Positions 49,671 to 59,694 of a DNA stretch of 64,000 nt are shown piece after piece. The stretch comes from Duncaniella dubosii (GTDB taxonomy: Bacteria > Bacteroidota > Bacteroidia > Bacteroidales > Muribaculaceae): contig NZ_CP039396.1 in the NCBI RefSeq assembly GCF_004803915.1, positions 3,224,001 to 3,288,000 of the forward strand, read 5' to 3'. The notes under the pieces were generated by a model, which did not search any database, had not been told where the DNA came from, and worked only from the letters and a program-made list of their open reading frames with translations. Every line of letters starts with the position of its first letter. The first letter of the stretch is position 1. Both the position numbers and the translations under genes were made by a program.

Positions 49671-52472
49671 TTAGAAATCTACTTTGACGCCAAGGGTGTA
49701 TACGCGACACTGCGGAGCAGCCCCGACAGCTCTTTCAAGCTGCTTGCGTTCCTTGGAAATGGTGGCGAGTGAGTTTCCGTTGACATAGACCTGAAGTCCC
49801 TTGACGAACTTGTCGCGGAAAAGCGAGCTTGGAAGATCGTAGGTGAGCTGTACTTTGTCAAGATAAAAGGCATCGGTCGAAAATGTCCAGAAATCGGATG
49901 TCACGAAGTTGAGTTCTCCACCTTGGGTTGTCAGACGCGGATATGTGGCTGTTGCAGCGGTCTCAGGAGTCCAGCGTCCGCGGACAACTTCCGAATATTT
50001 ACGGTCGCCGTAAACCCAGTTATATGTGTCGTTCTTGACCCCCATGCCTCCGAAAGAACCTGTACCGGCCACGAAGAGAGTGAAGTTTTTCCACTTTGCA
50101 GTGAAGTTGACACCCATGCAGAAAGGAGCGCCCCATTTGCCGAGGACAACCTGATCTTTCGAGTCAATCACACCGTCGCCGTTCTGATCCTTATATTTGA
50201 GGTCGCCGGGACGTGTGTTGTTGTTGATTTTTGCTGAAGTGGCCACATCGTTCTCGTCAGCAAAAAATCCGAGACATTCATAACCGCGGAGAGCATCGAC
50301 TGCAGCGCCGGTCTGACGGAGCCAGTCATATTCGACAGTTTCATTGATCCGCAGATTCTTGGTTTTGTTATACATGCCGTTTACACCAAGACCGAGGCCG
50401 AAATCACCAACCTCTTTAGCGATGTTGACACCAAAGTCGAAACCTGTGCGGCGCTGATTGTTATAGTTGATGTAGGGACGCAGGTCGGAAACAGGCCAAT
50501 AGGTCTGGAAATAGTTTGGATAGGTGCTTGACGCAATGGTAAGCTGGTCATTGGTATCAATGTTAAAGAAGTTGGCATTGATACCAATGAGACCGTTGAA
50601 AAGGACGGTATTGAGACCGGCATTGAATTCCTTGCGCTTCACGAATCCGAGATCCGGGTTTCCTCCGCGCTGCGAATCCGTGGTCTGCATCGAGTTGTTG
50701 GTCTCGCTCCATCCCCACCAAGTTCCTGTCGAGGTGAAGATGTCGGCATACATATAGTATTTCTCGATATCGATATCCTGATTGATAACGCCGTAGGATG
50801 CTGTAAGCTTCAGGTCGTTGAGCCAGTCGACATCGCTCAGCCAGTCTTCCTGCGAGATGCGCCATCCGAGAGTGGCTGTCGGTGAGAAAGCATTGCGGTG
50901 ACCCGGTGCGAGCTTGGCCGAATGGATGGCCGCACCGCTGAGCTGGGCATAATACTTGTTCATGTAGTCATACTCCAGATTCAGACCGAGGTTCGCGTTG
51001 CTGACGCGATGATACTCACCGGATGTCGAAACCTGATACCCGTTAGCCAAAAGCATCGCATGGAAATTATGGGCATCACCGAAGGTACGGTTATAGTTGA
51101 AACTGGCATTGAATGCTATGGTCTGGATATCCTTACTGTCGGAAACTGTCTGAGTAGCTGTACTCTTGTCAAGATTATATTTCGTGATTCCCGAAATCAT
51201 ATCATAGCCAAGTGCATTGTCCCATGTGGCTCTGTATGTCGCATAATCGTTGATGATGGCGGTATTGTAAGATGTTGCATAGTCGACAGCATACTGTGCG
51301 CGGAACGACAGACCCGGGAGCACACGTGCAAGGTCAATGTCAAGACCAAGGTCAAACTGGAACTGACGGCTGGTGTAGGTGTTGTGACCGGCGGCATACA
51401 TCCCGGCAAACGGATTGGTGGCGTATTGCTGTGTACCTCCGAGCAGATATTTGCCGTCGACAATATAGTTGCTGTTGTTGATGTAGGCCCATGCACTCTG
51501 GTCGGAAGGATCAATCGCCGATATCGGAATCAGCGGCACAAGTGGATCAGCACCGGGGTTGGTCGGACGTAACACCGCAGACTCGGCCCAGAAATTCGAA
51601 CGGTCCTTACGGTCATCATAGAATGATGCGCTTGTGTTGACCCAGCCACTGATCCAGTCATTGAGCTTGAGGTCAATGTTACCGCGCACATGAAGGCGTG
51701 TCGTGTGATTGTCCTTTCCCTCGCCGAATTTAATCAGGTCTGAGTTGTTGTAAAGGCCGACGTTGGCATAATATTTGGCATACTTGCCACCTCCGCGAAA
51801 CTCAGCAGTCGCATCATAACGCATATAGTTCTTCTTTAGATATTCGTCGGAGAAGAAGTTTATGTCGGGGTATCTGAACGGATTCGTGCCGGCGGAATAA
51901 TTATAGATATCCTCCTGCGAGAAGGCCGGAATCTCGATGCCGTCGTTGACGAGCGCCTCATTGTAGAGAGTTGCATATTCTGCCGAACCGAGATATTTAG
52001 GATAGCTCTTGGGAACATAGAGCTGCGCATTGCCCCTGACACTCACCTGAAGGCCTTTCTCGTTGCCGCGCTTGGTGGTGATAAGGATGACACCGTGTGC
52101 GCCACGGCTACCGTAGAGCACCACTGCCTGCGCGCTCTTCAGGAATGTAATCTGGGCTATTTCAGAAGGAAGAATATTGGTCGCCTCACGAGGGACACCA
52201 TCGACAAGCACAAGCGCATTTCCCTGATTCCAGAGCTGACCGTTGTAACCTCCGACCAGCGCCTGCATGTCAGACAGACTATAGGTCGAATAGTCTTTCT
52301 CCATCAGTTTTTCTACATCCACAGCCGATACACCGCCAAGAAGATTCATATCCTCGACCGTGCGGAAAGCCACGTGGACTTTTGTGGAGTCGAGAAGCTC
52401 GTCGGCTTTCGAAATCCCGGCCGACAGCAACGCGAATGCTCCTATAGTTACAATTTTATATATCTGTTTCAT
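49671..52472 (-). CDS. xusC: XusC, SusC-family TonB-dependent transporter, second pair, without N-terminal extension
   Basis: TonB-dependent outer-membrane channel for oligosaccharides, 933 residues. A signal peptide (about 1-23) is followed almost at once by the plug domain (VLVDGVPREA, VVLYGSRGAHGVILITTKRG) and the beta-barrel ending in CRVYTLGVKVDF. The usual carboxypeptidase-regulatory domain and the DEVVVVGYG stretch present in XusA are absent, so the protein is about 110 residues shorter. The two SusC/SusD pairs in one operon are the defining feature of Xus loci. It overlaps neither partner: 21 bases from xusB and 19 from xusD. Confidence 0.92.
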   Translation of the reverse strand: MKQIYKIVTIGAFALLSAGISKADELLDSTKVHVAFRTVEDMNLLGGVSAVDVEKLMEKDYSTYSLSDMQALVGGYNGQLWNQGNALVLVDGVPREATNILPSEIAQITFLKSAQAVVLYGSRGAHGVILITTKRGNEKGLQVSVRGNAQLYVPKSYPKYLGSAEYATLYNEALVNDGIEIPAFSQEDIYNYSAGTNPFRYPDINFFSDEYLKKNYMRYDATAEFRGGGKYAKYYANVGLYNNSDLIKFGEGKDNHTTRLHVRGNIDLKLNDWISGWVNTSASFYDDRKDRSNFWAESAVLRPTNPGADPLVPLIPISAIDPSDQSAWAYINNSNYIVDGKYLLGGTQQYATNPFAGMYAAGHNTYTSRQFQFDLGLDIDLARVLPGLSFRAQYAVDYATSYNTAIINDYATYRATWDNALGYDMISGITKYNLDKSTATQTVSDSKDIQTIAFNASFNYNRTFGDAHNFHAMLLANGYQVSTSGEYHRVSNANLGLNLEYDYMNKYYAQLSGAAIHSAKLAPGHRNAFSPTATLGWRISQEDWLSDVDWLNDLKLTASYGVINQDIDIEKYYMYADIFTSTGTWWGWSETNNSMQTTDSQRGGNPDLGFVKRKEFNAGLNTVLFNGLIGINANFFNIDTNDQLTIASSTYPNYFQTYWPVSDLRPYINYNNQRRTGFDFGVNIAKEVGDFGLGLGVNGMYNKTKNLRINETVEYDWLRQTGAAVDALRGYECLGFFADENDVATSAKINNNTRPGDLKYKDQNGDGVIDSKDQVVLGKWGAPFCMGVNFTAKWKNFTLFVAGTGSFGGMGVKNDTYNWVYGDRKYSEVVRGRWTPETAATATYPRLTTQGGELNFVTSDFWTFSTDAFYLDKVQLTYDLPSSLFRDKFVKGLQVYVNGNSLATISKERKQLERAVGAAPQCRVYTLGVKVDF

Positions 52473-52493
52473 GAGATTTTAATTATAAGGTTA

Positions 52494-54365
52494 TTACCAA
52501 CCGGGATTCTGCTTGAACTCTGCCGACATGTTGCAGTCAGACTTCTTGAGAGGCATCCAGTAGTGTTTCTCGGTATAGCTGCGTGTGACGATGACTTCTT
52601 CATGATAACCGCTGACAGCATTGTTTTCAGGATGAGCCGGATCAAAGTCTCCGCTACGGGTAAATTCAACCGAAGTCTTGTCGGCATACTCAGGTTTGTC
52701 TATGAGCATCCAGCGGCGGAGATCGTTGAAGCGATGGCCTTCGTAGGAAAGCTCGACCGCACGCTCGCGGCGCAGCTCACTCATGAACGAATCAAGATTG
52801 CCTGTAAATTTGGCATTCACACCTTCTACGCCCGCACGCTCACGGATTTTGTTGACAGCATCAAGAGCTGAAAGCTGACATGCAGATACCTTACCCGAAG
52901 GAGTTCCGGTGGCCTGAGCGACAGCTTCCGCATACATCAGATAGACATCAGCGAGACGGAGGTAGCTGAGACCGATTGTGAACTGAGGTGAATAGCCCCA
53001 GCCGTCATCGTAGCGGTTACATGTGGGATGAAGGAACTTCTTGAGCGCATAGCCAGTACGCGAAGCTGTGTTGATGTCGCGAGAAGCGCCCGAAGTAAAC
53101 AGCTCGATATTGGGAAGAGGATTCTGGTAATTGTCTGTAATCAGACAACCGTCGAACACGATGTCATTGTAGAAACGCGGATCGCGGTCCTTCCACGGAT
53201 GGGTCTTGTCCCAGCCTGACTGCGGGTCGTCAAGAGGAAGACCGTTGGCCATACCGTAGTTGTTGACATAATTGGCACAGGGGCTGAGGTTATTGCCGCC
53301 ACCGTCGGGGTGATAAGGAGTCGGGACATACTGGAGGGCGAGACCATAGCGTGTGTTCTGCCAAGGATCCCACTCCGGCCCGCGGAAAATGACTTCGGTG
53401 AGACCGGGCATACGGCCATTCTGTCCGTAAGAGTAGAAGACCTCCCCTATCTTGTCATAGCTGACAAGTTCATACTGTGTCGCACCTCTCTCCACGAGAT
53501 CAAGAAGTTCTCCGAAGGTGTCGGCCGCCTTCTGTGCATACTCGCGGTTATACTCACGAGAGCCCGTCGACTCATAATTCATGAGAGGTGAAGCCGCCCA
53601 AAGATAGTTCTTGCCTAAATAAGCGAGAGCCATCACCTTATTGATACGGCGCTGGTTGTTACCGTTGGTTATGACGCTGATCGAGGTCTTGTCCCAGTCA
53701 ATCGGAAGAAGATCGGCCGCACGGCGGAAATCGGCTGCTGCCTTGTCAGCGCATTCATGGTAAGAGAGACGCGGACGTGTCAGCTGCCCGTTGGCGTTCA
53801 TTACCTCGTCGATATATGGAAGACCACCGAAATATTGCATCAGCATGAAGTGATACCATCCGCGGAAGAAAAGGAGCTGGCCTTCAATGGCCTTCTTCTG
53901 TTCAGAAGTCGCATCGGTGAGTAGGTCAAGGTTCTCAAGACCCATGTTGCACTGGCGGATGCCCCACCATGCGCATGGCCACAGACCCTTGTTGAAACGG
54001 TCCTTCTTATATGCGTCGAAGGCTCCGCGGTCGAGCCATCCAGTGCCCCAGCCGTCGAATTCCGACTGCCAGCCCCAGAAGTCACCCTGATCAATCTTAT
54101 AGACCATGTGATAGTTGACATTGGCGCTGATAATCTCGTCGTCACCCCAGTTGAAGGAGTTGGTCCAATAGCCTTTGTCAAAAAGAGGTATGTTGTTGTA
54201 GAGCAGCTCCACAAAACCTTGGAAGTTGGTAAAATTCTTGTAAGGTTCGGTAGCGGAGATGTCTGATTCTTCCGATTTGTCAAGATAATCGGAGCAAGCA
54301 GTCGCACCAAGCATAAGAGCCGTACTCAGACAGGCTGCCTTTATATATGTTACATATTTTTTCAT
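52494..54365 (-). CDS. xusB: XusB, SusD-family surface glycan-binding lipoprotein, first pair
   Basis: Outer-membrane lipoprotein of 623 residues, partner of XusA. It has a lipobox ATAC (C24), the SusD-like N-terminal helices with WGIRQCNMGLENL, and the C-terminal box ELRRERAVELSYEGHRFNDLRRW. It is longer than XusD and not closely alike in the middle, so the pairs probably bind different chain lengths or decorations. It is 14 bases downstream of xusA. Confidence 0.93.
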   Translation of the reverse strand: MKKYVTYIKAACLSTALMLGATACSDYLDKSEESDISATEPYKNFTNFQGFVELLYNNIPLFDKGYWTNSFNWGDDEIISANVNYHMVYKIDQGDFWGWQSEFDGWGTGWLDRGAFDAYKKDRFNKGLWPCAWWGIRQCNMGLENLDLLTDATSEQKKAIEGQLLFFRGWYHFMLMQYFGGLPYIDEVMNANGQLTRPRLSYHECADKAAADFRRAADLLPIDWDKTSISVITNGNNQRRINKVMALAYLGKNYLWAASPLMNYESTGSREYNREYAQKAADTFGELLDLVERGATQYELVSYDKIGEVFYSYGQNGRMPGLTEVIFRGPEWDPWQNTRYGLALQYVPTPYHPDGGGNNLSPCANYVNNYGMANGLPLDDPQSGWDKTHPWKDRDPRFYNDIVFDGCLITDNYQNPLPNIELFTSGASRDINTASRTGYALKKFLHPTCNRYDDGWGYSPQFTIGLSYLRLADVYLMYAEAVAQATGTPSGKVSACQLSALDAVNKIRERAGVEGVNAKFTGNLDSFMSELRRERAVELSYEGHRFNDLRRWMLIDKPEYADKTSVEFTRSGDFDPAHPENNAVSGYHEEVIVTRSYTEKHYWMPLKKSDCNMSAEFKQNPGW

Positions 54366-54379
54366 GATAAGTCAGTCGG

Positions 54380-57300
54380 TTAGATGTCAAACTTAAAGCC
54401 AAGATTGAAACGGCGCACTGTCGGATAAGCACCCTGCGAGGCAAGACCTGTTCCTGCAAAGTTCGATTCGCGGTCATCGGGCATGCGCGACCAGAGCCAG
54501 AGGTTGTTGCCGTTGAGATAGAGTTTGAACATGCTCATGCCAAGCTTCTTTACCCATCCGCCGGTCCATGTGTAGGCGATTTCCGCGTTCTTCAGACGGA
54601 TATATGAACCGTCGTAGTGATAGCGGGTTCCTTCGTAGTAGGACGGAGTCGAACTCCAGCGTGGCAGCGGCACTGCAGAGTCAGGATTTGAGGCTGACCA
54701 GAAAGCTCCCTCATCGAAAACAGTGTTAAGGTGATTGTTCAGAGATGTGAACCCTACATAGCGGCTGACATTCGTCACACCATAGAACTGAACAAAAGCA
54801 GAGAAGCCTTTCCATTCAAAACCGATGGTAGCGTTATAGGTGTTTTGCGGAGCCCCGGTATATCCGTAAGGAGCATTGTCATTTGTATCGATGACACCGT
54901 CGCCATTGTAGTCCACGGAAATAAACTGTCCGGGCAACTTGTTATTGTCATTGGTGTTGTGCTGTGTCATGCCGATAACTTCATTCCAGTCTTTGGCAAT
55001 GCCGGCTGTATAGATGGCATGGTCCTGACCGATTGCAAAACCGGTGCTCTTCTGATAGTCGGGAGTAAGCTCAGGATCGTCGTATGAAAGCACCTTGTTG
55101 GTGGCATGGGTCATGTTGAAGTTACCCCAGAGATGGAAATTGTTTCCGAAAGTGTAGTTGAGACGGAGTTCAAGCTCGAAACCTGAAGTGCGCACGCGTC
55201 CGAGGTTGGCTGTAGGAGCGGTCGTGCCATAATAGCTGGGGACAGCGCGGTTGTTGCCCGTAATGAGGATGTCGCTACGCTTGTCGCGGAAAAATTCGAG
55301 GCTACCGGCGGCAAGGTGGTTGAAGAACGAGTAGTCGATACCGAGGTTCTGCTTGATGGCCTTTTCCCAATGGACATCGGCGTTGCCGACAGCCTTCTCG
55401 TAAAACCATACGTAGGGGGAATCCAACTGCTTGTTGATGCCCTGGAACGACTGACCGTTTGTGTCGTTGATCGGACCGTAGCCCATCTGAGTGGCATAGA
55501 GCCAGCGTGCGGGCACATAGTCATCGCCTACCTCACCATAAGAATAGCGTACCTTGAGCAAATCAAGCCAGCCGCGCGAAAATTTCATAAAATTTTCCTG
55601 CGAGATCATCCAGCCGACTGCACCTGAATTGAAGAAGGCGAAACGGTGTTTCTTTCCAAAACGTTCCGAGCCGTTGTAAGCGCCGTTGTATTCGGCAAAA
55701 TACTTATCGGCATAGTTATATGTGGCACGGAAGGCCCAGTCCTCTCGATAGTTTGTAAAATCAGAGCCATAGGTGTTTTCGGTGCGGTTGAACACGCCCA
55801 TAGCCGAGACTTCGTTTTCACCGAATTTTCCTGACCAGAAGAGTTGCCCCTGATAGAAAAGGTTTCGTACTGTCTGGTTATTGTCGACCTTACCGCCGTT
55901 AGTGTTCCACTTGATGCCTTCATTGAAATCAAATCCGGTCTTTGTGTCGCCGGTCTGTGAATAAGTGACCTCGCCGGTGAGTGGATTGATCCATTTCTGC
56001 TGATAAGAGTTGTAGAGGTCATTGATACCGCGTCCGGTCTCAACGAACACATTGTCCCACGACACGAGTGCCGATGCACGGAGACCTTTAAGAAGGAAGC
56101 TAAGATCCTGTTCAAGAGTGAAGTCTGTATTGATGCGCGTGGTGGTCACTTTCTCCGCACCGGCCAGAGCAAGATTCGTCACAGAGTTTGGCGAGCCCTG
56201 AGTGTCAATCGGATAGTAGCCCCATGTTCCGTCGGAGTAACGGGGAAGGAATGTGTCGTGAGGCGCGCTGTAGGCTGCCTGCCAGAGCTGAGATGTACCC
56301 CAGTCGGAGTCATTCATGCTCCACGGACGCTTTTTCTCACCGTTCATACCGAAAAGGTTGACCTTGAAAACGGTAGTCGGAGTAATCTGGAAGTCAAGAT
56401 TCGAGCGGACATTCACACGGTTGTAACCATAACCCGACTTATATCCGCGTCCGTTATCCCATTCGCGGAAAAGGTCGCCTTCATGAAGGAAATCGACAGC
56501 TGCGAAATATTTGACGTTCTTCGTACCGCCGGCCACATTGATGTTTGGATTGTAGGCCATTGCATAATCCTTGAAGAGCTCTTTCTGCCAGTCAACGTCG
56601 ACATAACGCTCCCATTCGTCACCCGGATTGATATATTTCTGAATCACCTCTTCGGGGTAAATATCACTCCATGAATCAGGATAGAGTCCAAGCTCGCGTT
56701 CGATAGCGCGGTTGCGCACACGGATAGCATCGGCAGAGCCTAATGTCTGTGGAAGTTTAGAAATCACCTTGGCAGTAACGTTCATTCCGACAGAAATCTT
56801 GGCGCGTCCCTCTTCACCTCGTTTGGTGGTGATAAGGATGACGCCGTTAGCACCTTTCACACCATAGACGGCGGTAGCCGATGCGTCTTTAAGTACGGAA
56901 ATGGTCTTGACCGAACTGATGTCGACCGAGCTCATCGGACGCTCGATTCCATCGACAAGCACAAGAGGCTGTGAATTATTCCAAGAACTTGCGCTTCGGA
57001 TGATAATCTGGGGGTCTTCATCACCGGGCATACCCGTCGACGAAGAGGTCACGACACCCGGAAGATTACCGGTAAGGGCTGCACCGACATTGCTGACACC
57101 GCCGGCGCGTTCGAGAGTCTCGCCTGTAGTCTGTGTGATCGCGCCGACCACGGATGCTTTTTTCTGCTGACCGTAGCCGACCACAACTACTTCATCAAGC
57201 ATCTCAGTGTCTGTCAAGAGTGTAACGTCGACGACATTGCGGCCGTTGACTTTCACGGTCTGGGAAACCATACCGACGTAGGAAAATTCCAGAACGGCGG

Positions 57301-57517
57301 TCTTTAGGTTGGGAACATTGAGTGAATACAGACCGTCGATGTCTGTAGCCACACCTTGTGAAGAGCCTTTGAGGATTACTGAAACCCCCACTAGTGGTTC
57401 ACCTGTATCGTCAACCACCGTACCCCTGACCGTATCGGCATGTGCCCACGCCGGACCGAAGCCGACCAAGAGCATCAGGAGTGAAATGCATCGAAATAGT
57501 TTCTTTACATTTTCCAT
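54380..57517 (-). CDS. xusA: XusA, SusC-family TonB-dependent transporter, first pair
   Basis: TonB-dependent outer-membrane channel of 1045 residues. The signal peptide (about 1-27) is followed by a carboxypeptidase-regulatory-like domain (about 30-105, VRGTVVDDTGEPLVGVSV), the DEVVVVGYGQQ segment, a plug domain with AVYGVKGANGVILITTKRG, and a 22-strand barrel ending in VRRFNLGFKFDI. The start at MENVKKLF (57517) puts the signal peptide at the N terminus; an ATG 13 codons upstream adds a non-signal leader. GH43 lies 56 bases upstream and xusB 14 downstream. It is the first TonB receptor of the locus. Confidence 0.95.
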   Translation of the reverse strand: MENVKKLFRCISLLMLLVGFGPAWAHADTVRGTVVDDTGEPLVGVSVILKGSSQGVATDIDGLYSLNVPNLKTAVLEFSYVGMVSQTVKVNGRNVVDVTLLTDTEMLDEVVVVGYGQQKKASVVGAITQTTGETLERAGGVSNVGAALTGNLPGVVTSSSTGMPGDEDPQIIIRSASSWNNSQPLVLVDGIERPMSSVDISSVKTISVLKDASATAVYGVKGANGVILITTKRGEEGRAKISVGMNVTAKVISKLPQTLGSADAIRVRNRAIERELGLYPDSWSDIYPEEVIQKYINPGDEWERYVDVDWQKELFKDYAMAYNPNINVAGGTKNVKYFAAVDFLHEGDLFREWDNGRGYKSGYGYNRVNVRSNLDFQITPTTVFKVNLFGMNGEKKRPWSMNDSDWGTSQLWQAAYSAPHDTFLPRYSDGTWGYYPIDTQGSPNSVTNLALAGAEKVTTTRINTDFTLEQDLSFLLKGLRASALVSWDNVFVETGRGINDLYNSYQQKWINPLTGEVTYSQTGDTKTGFDFNEGIKWNTNGGKVDNNQTVRNLFYQGQLFWSGKFGENEVSAMGVFNRTENTYGSDFTNYREDWAFRATYNYADKYFAEYNGAYNGSERFGKKHRFAFFNSGAVGWMISQENFMKFSRGWLDLLKVRYSYGEVGDDYVPARWLYATQMGYGPINDTNGQSFQGINKQLDSPYVWFYEKAVGNADVHWEKAIKQNLGIDYSFFNHLAAGSLEFFRDKRSDILITGNNRAVPSYYGTTAPTANLGRVRTSGFELELRLNYTFGNNFHLWGNFNMTHATNKVLSYDDPELTPDYQKSTGFAIGQDHAIYTAGIAKDWNEVIGMTQHNTNDNNKLPGQFISVDYNGDGVIDTNDNAPYGYTGAPQNTYNATIGFEWKGFSAFVQFYGVTNVSRYVGFTSLNNHLNTVFDEGAFWSASNPDSAVPLPRWSSTPSYYEGTRYHYDGSYIRLKNAEIAYTWTGGWVKKLGMSMFKLYLNGNNLWLWSRMPDDRESNFAGTGLASQGAYPTVRRFNLGFKFDI

Positions 57518-57573
57518 TGTTATTAATTTAAAGTAATATAATTGATAGGTTATCACTCAGTAGTGAATTTAGG

Positions 57574-59292
57574 TCAAATGCTGTTGGATGCGTATAGACC
57601 GATGGTAGTACCTGTAAAGCCACCGGCTTTTGCGGTTGATGTGAATCCGCCGTCAACGCCCGAAGCAACTTCCTCCCATGTCTTGCCTCCGTCGGCGGAA
57701 TATGAGAAGCTCAGTTCGAGCCCTTTGGATTCGACTTTCAGATTCAAGGTATGGATGTCGTCGGCAATCGGTTTAGATGCAAGGTCTTCATGCCCGTTTT
57801 CCATAATCTTGCGCAGCACGACACTGTTTCCGTTTTCATCACGTGTCTTTGCAAGGAAATACTGGTGTGTCTCATCCTTCATCAGAAGCATGCCCGCACA
57901 TTGTTTTTCATGTTCGGGAGCAAAAGTCACATTTGTGGTTGCAACGTAGTTGTGGTGATGGATACGGCGTCCGATATAAGGAATCACAGCCTTCTCAGCA
58001 GATGTCACGTCCGCACACTTGATTGTCAGATAGCCGGGATTGCGTGTAAGCGAATAAAGGTCGTCGGCTGTTCCACGCAGAGTCATCCAGTCCATGCCGA
58101 GTATCGAATCAGTGAAATCGTCTCTCCGGGCAAAGTTTCCGAACGTTACATCTGCTTCACGCTTCACTCCGTCGCGACGCAACTGCATTGGTACAGTCTC
58201 GCCTTCACGTGTCATGTATGGCCACCCGTCATCAGTCCATTTGACAGGCATCATGAAAGTTTCACGGCCAAGGTTTTCCATGTCACCGCTCACAGGGCGA
58301 CACGCGAGAAACACACTCCACCAGTCACCTTCCTTGGTCTGAACGAGGTCTGCATGTCCGGCACATGTAATCGGATTCTCACGTGATTTGTCGAGAGTGC
58401 GCTGTGTCAGAATCGGGTTGCCTTCCCACGGAGTAAACGGACCGAAAGGTGAGGGACCGCGGTAGATGACCTCGCTGTGCCATGTGCTTGTGCCACCCTC
58501 TGCAGTCATAAGATAATATTGTCCTTTCACCTTATATATATGCGGGCCTTCACACCAGATCGGTTTTTCTTCAGGACGGCAACCTTTGTTGACTACAATC
58601 TTGCGCTCACCGACACATTTGTCAGAAGCGGTGTCAAATTCAACGACGCGGACCGTGCGGTGGCCGGGATATTCGGGATTGCCGTCGGGCGCATCGTCAT
58701 TGTTGACGATATAGGCTTTACCGTCCTCGTCAAAGAAGAATGCCGGATCTATGCCGTGTACATCTGGAAGCATGATCGGATCAGACCATTCGCCAAACGG
58801 ATCCTGAGTCTTGACAAAGAAGTTTCCCGCACCTACATTTGTCGTAATCATGTAGTAGGTCTTGTTGGCCGGATTATAGGCAATATCTGGAGCGAAGATA
58901 CCACCGCTGACATGCTGCTTCTCCATGTTCTGCAACTGGGAAGGACGCGAAAGAATGTGACCAACCTGCTTCCAGTTGACAAGATCGCGACTGTGGAACA
59001 GAGGAACACCGGGAAAATAGGTGAACGTAGATGTGGCGAGAAAATAGTCACCGTCACCATTGGTACAGATTGTAGGATCGGAATACCATCCGGGAAGAAT
59101 CGGGTTGTAAAACGAACTTTCATCAGCAAGTGGATTCGCTGCATAATAGTCGTCATTACCCTCATAGGTGAATGAGTCAAAAATCGCTACAGATTTCTGT
59201 GGTTCTATGCTCTTGCCCGACGTTGCCGCACAACTGCCGAAAAGCGCCATAAATCCTGCCGAAACTGCCATTAAGGTTAGTTTTGTTTTCAT
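57574..59292 (-). CDS. GH43 lipoprotein with C-terminal beta-sandwich (xylosidase/arabinofuranosidase)
   Basis: Lipid-anchored glycosidase, 572 residues, C21 in the lipobox FGSC. The five-blade propeller carries D72 (WYSDPTI), D182 (GIDPAF) and E248 (WCEGPH) as the catalytic triad. The C-terminal half (from about 375) is a concanavalin-like beta-sandwich (FADRDDFTDSILG-like start, YSADGGKTWEEV) typical of the GH43 beta-xylosidase group. It is the first gene of the operon, 56 bases before xusA. The start at 59292 is set by the signal peptide and lies 49 bases below a good promoter. Confidence 0.92.
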   Translation of the reverse strand: MKTKLTLMAVSAGFMALFGSCAATSGKSIEPQKSVAIFDSFTYEGNDDYYAANPLADESSFYNPILPGWYSDPTICTNGDGDYFLATSTFTYFPGVPLFHSRDLVNWKQVGHILSRPSQLQNMEKQHVSGGIFAPDIAYNPANKTYYMITTNVGAGNFFVKTQDPFGEWSDPIMLPDVHGIDPAFFFDEDGKAYIVNNDDAPDGNPEYPGHRTVRVVEFDTASDKCVGERKIVVNKGCRPEEKPIWCEGPHIYKVKGQYYLMTAEGGTSTWHSEVIYRGPSPFGPFTPWEGNPILTQRTLDKSRENPITCAGHADLVQTKEGDWWSVFLACRPVSGDMENLGRETFMMPVKWTDDGWPYMTREGETVPMQLRRDGVKREADVTFGNFARRDDFTDSILGMDWMTLRGTADDLYSLTRNPGYLTIKCADVTSAEKAVIPYIGRRIHHHNYVATTNVTFAPEHEKQCAGMLLMKDETHQYFLAKTRDENGNSVVLRKIMENGHEDLASKPIADDIHTLNLKVESKGLELSFSYSADGGKTWEEVASGVDGGFTSTAKAGGFTGTTIGLYASNSI

Positions 59293-59340
59293 GAACTTAG
59301 TTTTGATTCGGTAATGATTGTAATAAATGGTTAAACATTG

Positions 59341-59348
59341 CAAATTTA
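59341..59348 (-). promoter_or_regulatory. Promoter of the main xylan operon, -7 element TAAATTTG
   Basis: On the minus strand TAAATTTG matches TAnnTTTG exactly, 48 bases before the GH43 start. A matching -33 element is not clear. Promoters under HTCS control often have a weak -33 element, which fits, but this is inference. Confidence 0.5.
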
Positions 59349-59486
59349 TCTGATTACAACAAGACAGGCATTTCATGGTGACTCCAAGAGATTCATATTT
59401 ATCACATGACGCACCCGCCCATGTCTCATTCTCGTTAATATTTGAATCATAAAATCAGCTATACATACTATTTATCAATCATTTAT

Positions 59487-59520
59487 AAAAACAGGGAGCT
59501 ACGCTCGACGCGCAACTCCC
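59487..59520 (-). terminator. Terminator of the upstream GH43 gene
   Basis: On the minus strand 59520-59494 forms an 11-bp stem with two G-U pairs and a 5-base loop, followed by a five-T run. It ends the transcript of the GH43 gene at 59695-61290. The region between the hairpin and the start of that gene's stop codon (59521-59694) shows nothing else recognisable. Confidence 0.7.
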
Positions 59521-59694
59521 ATAGACAGATAAGTGTGTTGAAACTTATTAATCAATTAAGACTAAAGGCGTGAAAAAAACCTGTTTTGATTGTGAAAAAA
59601 GAATAAAGAAATCTAAGTGCTTCCAAAAACCAAAAACAATCCTTTAAAATAGCTCATGATACCTATTTACCTATTGTCATATTATCTAAAGGCA

